From assembly GCA_003508835.1 (NCBI GenBank), contig PUFA01000003.1, positions 12,253,501 to 12,317,500 on the forward strand: a DNA stretch of 64,000 nucleotides. Direction: 5' to 3'. The position numbers and the translations under genes were made by a program. The notes under the pieces are model-generated. The model was not told the origin of the DNA. It saw nothing but the letters and a program-made list of their open reading frames with translations, and made no database searches. Each line of letters opens with the position of its first letter. The first letter of the stretch is position 1. This DNA comes from Eonycteris spelaea. Its lineage: Eukaryota > Chordata > Mammalia > Chiroptera > Pteropodidae. Below, piece after piece: positions 35,221 to 45,050 of this stretch.

Positions 35221-35989
35221 TTATTAGTATCTTCAGCAAAATTTCCTACATTATACACTCAAATTTTTTTTTCATGAGTAAAATTCTGTCTTCTGATAAT
35301 ACTGTTTATACTCTCAACCCCTCAAGTGATGTTTTCGTTTTTTTCCTCACACCTTTCATATCTTGGGTGTTTTTTTATCTCCTCATCAGCAGTTGCATAT
35401 TATTTTTGTTTTCTTCATTCTCAAAATCCCCAACTCTTTCGAAATGTATTTTGCTTTTTTACAACTTTATTGCATACTGTATTACAGCTCTTTCTCATGA
35501 CTGTCTTCTACTGATCTTATAGATGACCTCTCTGTCTCACTCTGTCAGTCTGCCTTCCTGGCTTCTTCATTAATTCTTTAGCCATCATTCTTGGTAATTC
35601 AGTATCTATATTGGATACCTTCCTATCAACTCTTGACTTCTACCTCATGTTTAGCTTGCACCCCTGTGGCTGTACCCTAGATTTTTTCATTCATAAACAA
35701 CTACACCCTATCTAGAACCTGATATCGAGCACAGCACTTTCTGGCCCCACTTTTTCTTGACTACTAACTCTAACTCTAATGTCTCTCCAAGCTCAGCTCA
35801 TGTGATGTATTTCCCTTTGTTCCAACAGTCCTTTGTCTTTTTCAGTTAACCTGTCTGTGAGTGGATGGGAGACCTTCTGAGAACCCATTCCATACTTCAC
35901 CATTCAAGAGACCTGGTCTTTCTTCATTCTCTTTCATCTTAGTGATGCCTAGATTTTGACACATTTTTAAATACAGATTACCTGGCATA
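35221..35989. other. Pyrimidine-rich sequence, possibly diverged L2
   Basis: C/T-rich throughout (for example 35520-35620), similar in character to the L2 that follows, but no order of consensus words can be shown. Frames at 35274-35522 reflect T-rich codons. Confidence 0.4.
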
Positions 35990-36600
35990 CTTGTTCTAAA
36001 ATGTAAATTGTTTAATGATACTCCTCTGTCTAAAATGCTTTAATAACTGACTATTACATTTTGAATGGCTTATAAACTCTTTTCTTTGACCTCCATTGTG
36101 ACCTCTGCTCATTCATCCCTGTCCCTCATTTAGTAAGACTCATTCGCATTGGCCTTGTTGTTATTGGTGAATAGCTTAAACCTGCTTTATATCCTATCCA
36201 AACCTTTATCCTTGAGGTTTCTTTACCTGGAATTATTTTCTCTCAGATTGTTTTAAGCCTTCTTTTTATCCCTATGCAGTTTTCTGCTTGGTGTCACTCC
36301 TTCAGTGAGGCCCACCCCAACCCCTCCTCCCCCCAAAAAAACCCTCTTCTACCCCATTATTACTCCTTTCTGCTTTGGTTTTTGTCCTAATACTTATTAA
36401 AATAAAATATTTTTTTATTCCTTTGTTGATTTGTTTATTTCCTGCTACTCTCATTTAAGGTTAGCTCTATGAAAGCAGTCATTTTCATGGTTCATGACTT
36501 TATTTTGGGGACCAAGAACAGTCATTGCCACAGAATAGGACTCAACACTCTTCTTTTTAAATGAATTGATGAATAAGTGAATGAATGAAGAAGGATTGGA
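35990..36600 (+). mobile_element. L2 LINE 3' end
   Basis: Runs through most of the L2 3' UTR: 'aatgctttaataactgacta', 'ttgaatggcttataaactct', 'cattgtgacctctgctcatt', 'ctttacctggaattattttc'. Then come 'tcactccttcagtgaggccc', a 'ctatgaaagcagtcattttc' stretch, 'cattgccacagaataggact' and the end with 'gaatgaatgaag'. One of the best-preserved L2 copies here. Confidence 0.8.
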
Positions 36601-37153
36601 ATGCAGAAAGTCTATTTAGGATTCTCTTGCAACAATCTATAACTGTTACATCTAAAAGTAATAGTTCATTTTCATTCATTATATAGATAAGTAGCATCTT
36701 GTGACTTTTTCTGTGGTGCCAATTTGTATTGGTAACAAACTCTTGCTCTTCTTCTGATCTTTTGTTGTGCTGATGTTATATCTGCAGGTCCAGGATAAGT
36801 CCACCCCACATCTTATTTCTTTTCTCAATAACTTTATACACAAGGCTTATACTCTTCTGGACATGAGATATATTTATTGAAAAAATAAGTGATAAAAAGT
36901 GCAAAAACTGTTCTCTGGAGCATTTGAGATTTTGTACCTCAGCATATATCATCAGTTTGCTTAAATAAACTTTTATAATTTTTTTAAATAAAGAAAAAAA
37001 GTAAATATAAAAAAGTTGAATGCAGTGACAAATTTGGAGAATATGGGAGAAGTAAGCATACAAAAGAGGAGCAGAAATGTCTAAAAGAAACTTACTAAAA
37101 TTGAATTATGTGAGACACAGAGAAAGGTCCTTTTGTAAGGAGTAGATTTAGGT
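36601..37153. other. Unique AT-rich sequence
   Basis: No repeat recognised; the minus-strand frame at 36776-37063 is composition-driven. Confidence 0.4.
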
Positions 37154-37317
37154 CAGAGTCTCCTAGATTTAGCATTATTGATATTTGGGACCAGATGATT
37201 TTCAGTTGTGTGTGGAGGCTGTAGACTTCCCCCTCTCTTGTAACAATTAAAAATGTCTCTAGATATTGTCAAATGTAATTCTGAAAGGCAAAAACCAATT
37301 CTAGTTGAAACATACTG
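37154..37317 (-). mobile_element. hAT-type non-autonomous DNA transposon (164 bp)
   Basis: Between 8-bp flanks atttaggt (37146-37153) and acttaggt (37318-37325), one mismatch apart, lies an element starting cagagtctcctag and containing 'gcattattgatatttggga', 'ccagatgattttcagttgtg' and 'aaatgtctctagatattgtc'. These match the reverse of a common mammalian hAT family whose sense ends with CAGTGGTTCTCAACC. The 8-bp duplication is the hAT hallmark. The internal 'cagcatccctggcct' part of the family is deleted. Family name uncertain. Confidence 0.8.
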
Positions 37318-37369
37318 ACTTAGGTGATAAGTGGTGGGAAAGGTGGTCTCATGTATTCAGTTTTTAGAT

Positions 37370-37960
37370 TCCCGTTAGGCCTCGTAAGAACAGGCCTTGA
37401 ACCTGGAACCCTTCCTTGCCAAGAGATAAAGGGTCCACACAGTCCATGCTGGGCTTTTCACCTGGTGTGAGACTGTCTTTCCCTGTTTCAGACCCTATGA
37501 GTGTTTCTTTGTTCTGCTCAATTGTGTATGCCCAGGACCCTCAGGCACACCGCTAGCTTTCTGTATTTCAGATTCCATAGGAGAGGCGGGAGAGTCCTGC
37601 TGCAGCAGTGGAGTGGTGCCACGTAGGCCACCTGCCCTGTGACAGCTGTCAGGGGCACGTACTAACCATGAAGGACCAATGAACAATATTGAAGCTGATC
37701 TTGCTCTCTGTTATCTATGTGAGTAAAAGTATTGTTCCATCCAGTGTCAGACTGTGCTGTGTTTTCATTGGTGACTCCAGTGCCAAGATGGAGTGGGCGG
37801 GAGTATCTGGAGTTCTAGTCCCAGTAGCTGCTGGCATTGTGATGATCTTTGCTATCTTCCATGTCCTTGAAGCCCTCCTCTGGCTTTGGTTATGGATTCA
37901 TGATGTTGTGCTCGACAACAAGCAGCCACATGGCTTTTTGTTGCCACACACATGGCTGAA
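37370..37960 (+). mobile_element. Candidate LTR-like, GC-richer islet
   Basis: Composition departs from the AT-rich surroundings and the organisation resembles an LTR end with leader. There is an 'agataaagggtcc' signal-like stretch (37424-37436), 'tcagaccctatgagtgttt' at about 37489, 'gacagctgtcaggggcacgt' (37641-37660) and a 'gtgtcagactgtgctgtg' segment near 37743. I cannot name a family. The frame 37691-38042 (117 codons, with a hydrophobic stretch at about residues 35-65) reads from here into a flanking MaLR LTR, so I do not regard it as a gene. Confidence 0.35.
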
Positions 37961-38220
37961 GAAGAGTTTGCAAGATTTACTAACTTCATCTCACCAGGAA
38001 GTCAAAATACACCAAAGAAAAATGGCTTTCTTTGGTCAATAGAATGAAACAGTTGTGTGCCAGGTCAGAGTCCAGGCCTCAAGAGGCCTCGTTGTTTCTG
38101 CTTGAACCTTTTCACTTCTACAATGTGTGAGAAAGACCTTTCTGGGATAGCCTGTTGATCTCAGGAGTAAATGGGAGACTTGTGGAGCAGAGCTACCTGT
38201 AACACATTAGCTCGATCAGC
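37961..38220 (+). mobile_element. MLT1-type (MaLR) LTR fragment
   Basis: Matches the MLT1F-H-like LTR: 'ggctttctttggtcaataga', 'aacagttgtgtgccaggtca', 'gaggcctcaagaggcctcg'-type words as 'ccaggcctcaagaggcctcg', 'tgtttctgcttgaacct' and the 'gagacttgtggagcagag' portion. Both ends are missing or unrecognisable. Confidence 0.7.
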
Positions 38221-41200
38221 TGATTTTCTAGTGAAATGTGATGTCTTTTCATACTCATAGCAGGGTGATTCACTGAGGGACTCATCTAAGCTGGTCTGTT
38301 GTCCCATAGCCTTCTGTGAGCCCTGGATCTGCCCCTAATTTTGCCAACTTGTCTCAGACACAAGTAACAGCAAGGAGCATTTCACAACTAATTGATGTAA
38401 AACCAGATTTGGGATAATTGTGGCATAAATAGTCAATTTTGACTCTGGCCATGTTTTTACTACTTCCTTCTTTCTTTTAGACTATCGTCTCTAGAATTCT
38501 TCACTTAATTCATGACCTCAGTCTCAAGCTGAGACTTGAGAGATTAGCATGATCTCTTCTGACCATCCAGACCCATCCTAAGCAACACCCCAAATGGAAT
38601 CTCTGCTCTCTGAATTTCTAGTAACAATTGTTACTGATACCTAATGCTCTATTTTCTCTATTTCTTTTACTGTCCTGCTGATCTCCTCCCAATTAGATGG
38701 CCTACTCTTGAGGAATAGACACTAATTTTAAATTTTTTGTTATTCTCTTGCATCATTAGTACTATACCTATTAATTAGTATAGGCTAGGTGTCCAGTAGA
38801 TCATCTTTATTAATTTTATGCAAATGACTATAATGTTTATGCAGAATAACCTGATGGCGTGGTCATTGGCCTGAGTCAAAAAATTAGGTGACTGCATTTC
38901 AAGGTCACAATGCTGGCAAGAAAATCACAAATTCTAAAGACTGGAGGTATGGTTGAATTTGCTTTAAATTGAGATGTTTGGGGACCCGTCAAAGACTTAG
39001 CTATGTCATTATGGACATCTGCTAAGAATGCTAAAGGTAAACAATCACCTGAAAGATATATTTGCTTGCGTGTAGTGGGAAACAGCAGCTCATTAGCTCT
39101 CTGCTTAGCTCGTTAACTCACCAGCTCGTTAGCCCTCTGCTCGTTAACTACTTAGCTCTGATTAGCTCTGCTCACTTCCTCCTCCTATCACTCACAGTGT
39201 GAATGAACTGTAAATCTGCCAGAGCAACAGATGGCCGTTCCAGGTCCAGGGAGGGAGTTCAGGAGGTAGAGGACAGAGCCTTCTGAGATTTTTCTGACCT
39301 TGAAAATATTCCATTTTATGGAAGTTTGTGGATTAGGGTTTGACTTCATCATGAAAGAAACTGGCACAGTTTTATTTTAAGGTGCAGAAGAGTTCACTTA
39401 AATGGATTCCCTGGGATGATGCAAATGTGCAATTACAGGGCCATGTTAGGATTGTTGGCATTGGTCTGCCCATCAGGCAAGGACGTTAAAACACAAGGGA
39501 AATCTAGGTGTGTTTACACTGAGTATTTATTAATATTTTGTCACACGCTCAGCCCTGTTCTGGACACTGGTGGGGGATTCAAAAGATGCTATGTAAGAGA
39601 TTGTGTAGAAGAGACAATATTTACATGCACAAATTGTTGGAGAACCCTAAATCTCAGTTGTTAGACAATTTGATTATCAACATGCCCCCCCAAAGATTGC
39701 CCCATTATTTATTTATGCAAAATCACAAATTTAGCTTACATTGCATTAATAACCAAATTGCCACATTTTCCACCTGGTCATACTCAGGCCAGTACCTTAG
39801 TTTAGGAACATTTGACTACCTGCAGAAATTTTATGCCACATCTACTTGCTACTATCTGCAAAATACACCATTAGTGATTCATTTATGATAGCCAAACTAT
39901 TGTGCCTCCAGAAAGCCAAAACTTAAAAGGGCATATATTGTCTGGAAATGATGACAAATTAAACAGTGTTTTGGCATCTTTCTTTTCATCCATCCACACA
40001 TTCACTTGTCTGTATCTGCAATAACCTACAAAGTAGTTGAGATAGCATCTACCACTAATAGGTTATTCTAAATCTTTTGGTCACATTACCGATCAAGACT
40101 CTGGATAGAGATAATAGAGGGGATGATTAAGTTTGATATGGTAGAAGAAGATGCAAGAAATGCATAGCTAGGATTGGTACACTGAGAGAAAGGGCTGGGT
40201 AGAGCAGCCCAGTAAAATTCCTGAGCACAGGCGAATCATTGGGACTCAACACCTGAGTGAAAGTGCTTATCGGGGGTGGGGGACAGACAGTAAAAGAGTA
40301 GAAGGTTCTGATAGCCAATTGTATCTGCCTTGCACTGTTGTGGATGAGCAGATCTCTGCAGGGAGGGGCTGCTGCCAGCCCAGCCACCTTGGCCTGCTAG
40401 GCAACACCGCACTGATTTTAAGCCATGCAGATACAGTCTGTTTTGTTGCTACCTCATCGTCTAAAAATAATATAAATAAAAAGAGAAAATGGGAAAAATG
40501 CAAGACCTTTTTTAGATGCCTGGGGCTCTCTTATTTCTGCTGCAAGAACTTTTGAAAAAGAAAACATAAACAAAATCTATTTCCTGTCTGCCCATAACAA
40601 ACAGAGACTAAAAATACTGTTACAACTGTACAATAGTTTAAGGTCAATGTATTCCCTCTTCGTGGCTATGAAAACCTGACCCGCATAAGGCATTAAAATT
40701 CATAACACATGAAAATTAGGGAGTCCTGGAAGCACTTACTTCTATATAAGTACAAATTTTCTCTGCCTACATCTAGCATTTAAAGGAAACCATCCAGATA
40801 ATTAAAATGCCTATAAATGAAATGTCAAAGTTAAATGTTTTTTTTAAGTCTTAATGCTTAGGCAAAGTGAAACCTTTATTCTAAAATAATACACTTTAAA
40901 TACTAGCGGTATCTTGTGAGGGAGTAGAATAATTAAGGTTTGCCACAGAAAATGGGTCTGCAGGTCTGCGTGCTGCTCCACTCGGTAAGTAACCTTTCTG
41001 AAGGGGAATGCGATAATCAGTGTGTATTTTTTGTCCTTAAATACTGCCATTATTTTAAACATGAATCTAGCTACTGTGGATAAAGCTAACCGTACAATGC
41101 ACACAGAGTAAATTAATCACACAAATACAGAAAACAAAGTCATTGAGTTAGGCAGATTCTGATATGGTTTGTATATTTGGCTTCAGTTTTTTCCCCCCCC

Positions 41201-42029
41201 TCTGTATTAGTGTGATTATTATTATTAAGGGTTTTTTTTTTTTCCTTATCCTCCTATGTATATCACCCTCACCTGGGTTGGTATAGTTGCCATATGGGAA
41301 ATGCCCCTGTGAGCTCTGCCTAAGTTTGGGGCATGCATGTTACCTCTGAGCTGTGAGATAGTTTGAGGACCATTTAGTGTCTTGGTCATGATGTGACTCA
41401 ATCCAGATTGTGGATAGGCTGTCCACCTTTCTAAAGTTTTGTTGTTATCCACAATGTTTAGATCAAACATTCCACATACTATACTCATAAAAAAAACTTA
41501 CACTCAGTCTTTATGGCTAGCCCCTTTGAATGCCAGGGCAACTGATTCTAATAGGTGAAGCTCAGTTTTCATCAAAGCTGACTTCATTCTTACCGAAGAA
41601 GCAACAGTACGGCCTAAGGATAGGGTCTGAGCAGGAAAACTGTGATGCACGTGCACTTGGAGGGTATATTCTGGAACAGTACACATCATCTCAACCACTT
41701 GTATCCACTCCTACCCATCTGTGATGCTACATAGGCAAGCCTGCAACTTGCCCTGCTGCCTGGTGGCCAACAGTAGATCTCTACTCTGCTCTTTTTGCTG
41801 GCTGGTGGTGGACTTCCCAATAGGTAGAAGCAGAAAGTTTGGTAGACAGTCTTAGTTTCTCAGAAAATAATCTTGACTAGACCAATTTCTGAACACTCCA
41901 TTTATTGCTTTAGTTTTTAAAAGAGTATTATTTATACCTTATTGATCCATACAATTTTGGAAGGTAAATATAGTTATGCTTATGTATTCCTCTAATATTC
42001 TATTAAGAGCTTTGTACAGAAGTGTTTAT
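38221..42029. other. Long unique stretch with little recognisable repeat
   Basis: About 3.8 kb in which I recognise only a degenerate tandem repeat (39085-39172) and homopolymer runs (C8 at 41193-41200, T-run at 41231-41243). Two parts, 38820-38960 and 39640-39960, have the look of conserved non-coding DNA (octamer ATGCAAAT at 38819-38826, several TAAT cores). None of the open frames has a recognisable domain. Confidence 0.45.
39085..39172 (+). repeat. Degenerate tandem repeat built on 'agctcrttagc'
   Basis: Two units of about 33-36 bp ('agctcattagctctctgct...' and 'agctcgttagccctctgct...') followed by a partial unit; each contains the inner word 'cgttaact'. Minisatellite-like and not part of a known transposon as far as I can see. 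Confidence 0.8.
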
Positions 42030-42160
42030 AAATATTTATTGAGATACTACTTATTAGCAAAGCTTCTTTGAGTTTTAATGAGAAATAAAAAAGACCAACA
42101 AAAAATTCTTAGAGCTCTCATTCTAGTAGAGAATCAGTAGTAAGCTTAAATAATTTTTGA
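42030..42160 (-). mobile_element. L2 LINE 3' end fragment
   Basis: Plus strand reads 'aaatatttattgagatacta', 'gttttaatgagaaataaaaa', 'gaccaacaaaaaattcttag' and 'agctctcattctagtagaga', the antisense L2 terminus with 'ggagcttacattctagt'. Confidence 0.65.
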
Positions 42161-43244
42161 ATTTAATGTATTAAAATGCCCTCAGCAGTAATCAGATTTC
42201 TTGGTTTCCTGAAAGCTCATTAGACCTTGTCACTTGGCATGTGGAGGTGTTTTGCTACGCAGGATTTGCCTTGTTCTACTGCGATAAGCCATAAAAGAGA
42301 AACTGTTTTCCTAGCACAATAAAACTCCTAGCATAAACATTCTTTAAAAAAAAAATCTTCCATTTGATTGTAAAGAAATTATTTCAGTACAAAAATGGAT
42401 TTTTTTCCCCAGAAAAAATGCTACAAAACTTCAAAAGTTCTTCGTTTCCTCTAAAAGTTACTTCCATTTAGAAATTGAATTTTAGTGGATCTTAGGATAA
42501 TTTCATTCTTTGTTTGGAATGTCAGTACAAAAAAAGAGAGACACTTAACCCTGCCACCCTCCCTCCCTAAATCCTGTGAGCCCCTTCACCAGTCATGATG
42601 CCATCTCAAGGCTGCAGAATGTGACATAAGTGCACAAGCCTTCCTGAGGGAGGGCAAGAGGAGCAGGATTCAACTTCTTTCATGGAACCATTTTTTGTCC
42701 CAAATCTGTTCCCAAATTAAAGGAAGAATTGATTAAGCAGATATGGGTTTTAAGTAGGTACATGATTTTCAAAGTCATAGGAGGTATTCAAAACAGCATT
42801 GTAAGAAATTTAGGGGAAAAAGAATGAAATATGACAGCAGAAAGGGAAGGAGAGTAAGAAATGGCAGAGTAATTGCAGAGTCTTTTACCATATTAACCCA
42901 AATTTGTACATGGGATAGAATAGACATTCACTGAGCTTATGTATTTGGAAATAAATACTGTGACTCAATGGAGAGGACATCACTTTTGAAATAATCAATA
43001 GAAAAAAGGAAACCTGATAAAGTCTCAAGTTATTTGAAAGTTGTAAAATAGTTCTCGTCGTCCTCCTCCTCTTCTTCTTCTTTTTTTTTTTTTCACTTAT
43101 ATTGATGCTGAATTCCAGAAATTGATCCATACCCACGGAATATATAATTAAGTTTTTACTGTCATAAAATATTTGGAGAAAGAGAACACTGTTTTCGTAC
43201 CACGGAAACAAGGTTAGGAAAAATTCTTGCATTAGGAATTTAGT
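42161..43244. other. Unique sequence with a polypyrimidine tract
   Basis: No repeat family recognised other than the tract at 43055-43093; the minus-strand frame 42885-43232 runs through that tract (its lysine run) and is not a gene. Confidence 0.45.
43055..43093 (+). repeat. (TCC)n-(TTC)n-T13 polypyrimidine tract
   Basis: A pure pyrimidine run of TCC, then TTC, then T after an initial 'gtcg'. Confidence 0.9.
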
Positions 43245-43405
43245 TATATGTTGTTCTGAATCCTGATTTTATTGGTTGTCATATGAGCAGATCACTTTAC
43301 TACTTTGAATCTCAGCTTTTTGGTTTGTAAAATTCGATTAATGAATCTTAACACTATGCAAATCCATATATGCCAGTGCTTAATAAGTGGGAGCTAATTG
43401 AGTGA
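43245..43405 (+). mobile_element. MIR SINE
   Basis: Plus-strand MIR words: 'gaatcctgattttattggtt', 'gagcagatcactttactact', 'ttgaatctcagctttttggt', 'ttgtaaaattcgatta' and 'atgccagtgcttaataagtg'. Confidence 0.75.
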
Positions 43406-44534
43406 CCCTGATGCCTTTAATGACAGCATATGACACAGAGCCCGTTGAACAATAACAGCCAGATGTATGTGCTGCTGCATGTCTTAAAACTGAAGAGCAG
43501 AGAGTTTTGGATTGTGAAGTTAAAGTGAGGTACTTGTTTGAGTAGAATAAGAAATAGTATAGGTAGAGGAACAAAAAACAGATGACAGGTTTCAGCACAT
43601 TGTGTCTACTTTCTAATTTCGCCACCCTGATTTCTCCCTATGGGGCTAAATCTTAATCTAGTTGTTGCTTTCTGCCTTGGCCATGCTCCATTCAGTGCCC
43701 AAATAAGGGATTGTTGATTTGGTGCACAAGCCACTCCAGAGCAGAGCGAACCGTGTCACTTTGACACTGCTCTGCACTGTAGCAGTCAGCTTTGATGTTT
43801 AAGTTCCTCCTTAACCAAATTATGAATGCTCTATTTCTCTCCATTGCCACTGTAATGAACTTCAACAATAATTATACGCAGGCTCCTTGGACTAGATTTT
43901 TTTTGTCTCCTTTGCTGCCCATACTCTTCTGAGTATTGCAAATCCTGGAGGAAATATGGCAGTATAGCTGCATAAAAAGACAAAAGAAGTTTCACCTGGC
44001 TGGGAATCATGGTGAGCAATAGAACAAGTCAGAAACAAGTTAATGGAGAGAGGGGAAGGGTATACACTTGATGTTTTGAGAAGTTTGAAATATAAGTATT
44101 TGAAAAGTTTGAAATATAAGTCTTAATTACATTTTCTCAATCTATCTATGTAAGATTCAGGCAGTGGACTTGTGCAGTGTAACTAAGATTAAATACCATT
44201 AGTACACCAAATTTCCCAGAAGTCCCTGTGAAATCTATTTTGCTATATAATTCATCTGTATGGTGTTTTATGTGTTTTCAATATACTGTCACATATTACA
44301 CATGGATCCCTCAGTGCATTAGCGACAAAGATGGAGTATCCCAACTGCTTATCCAAACATTTTTCCACTGTGTCCCACTGGGGACAGGGCGGAGTGGTAG
44401 TGGGGTTTGTGGGGGCTGAGGTAGGGAGGAAGCATAGGTTAAAAGAAACTGTTCAATTTTGATTTGCTTTATTTTGATTCGATTAATATTTAAAAAGTTT
44501 AAAATCTATTTTTTAAAGTAAAACAGTATAATAA
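43406..44534. other. Unique sequence with a small duplication
   Basis: No transposon recognised. Contains the 24-bp duplication at 44078-44125. Confidence 0.45.
44078..44125 (+). repeat. 24-bp tandem duplication
   Basis: Units 44078-44101 and 44102-44125 share 'aagtttgaaatataagt' and differ at few positions. Confidence 0.85.
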
Positions 44535-44715
44535 TTAAGAGTTCAGCTTGTACGGTCTCATTGAAATTTTGTCATTTACTAAAAGTGTAGTAAACATACT
44601 AGTCCCCAGTCTCCACATCTTTTAAGAGGAGTTAATACTACCCACTTTAAAGGATAGTAATGAGGTTTAAAGGCATTGAACACAGTGTCTAGACTGAATT
44701 AAGAGCTAAAATAAA
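44535..44715 (+). mobile_element. MIR SINE
   Basis: MIR plus-strand order: 'gagttcagcttgtacggtct', 'ttttgtcatttactaaaagt', 'cagtctccacatcttttaag', 'gttaatactacccactttaa' and 'ggatagtaatgaggtttaaa'. Confidence 0.75.
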
Positions 44716-44844
44716 ATATATTTCTCACATTGCCATGTGCCTTGACTTACTAGATCTTACCATTCCTTCTTTGTATTTCTTCTTTTCCTTCTATTTTCTA
44801 CTTTTCTTTATTGTTATTAGTAAAAATTCAATGGTAGTTAATGT

Positions 44845-45050
44845 CAGATACTTTAGCACATAATTTTTATGTATTATCTAATTTAATCCTCACAAAACCC
44901 TTATAGGTTAGTACTATTATTACTATAATTTTACAGAAGGGGAATTGAGAAATAACAAAGGTTGTGTAACCTGGACAGTTACTGATTTGCATCCAGGAAG
45001 AATTATATAGTTCTGCTCATTAGCACTGTGCCATATTGCTTCTCATCTTA
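44845..45050 (-). mobile_element. MIR SINE
   Basis: Antisense MIR: 'gtattatctaatttaatcct', 'cacaaaacccttataggtta', 'gtactattattactataatt', 'ttacagaaggggaattgaga' and the tRNA-like end 'gcactgtgccatattgctt'. It forms a tail-to-tail pair with the MIR at 44535-44715. Confidence 0.85.

Noticed and set aside
37691..38042. 117-codon plus-strand frame with a hydrophobic segment as a membrane microprotein
   Set aside because: It lacks an ATG at its extreme 5' end, begins in LTR-like sequence and ends inside a MaLR LTR, so it is not an independent gene.
40964..41005. A 'cggtaagtaac' splice-donor-like site as an exon boundary
   Set aside because: No matching acceptor, coding frame or domain accompanies it; single donor-like words are common.
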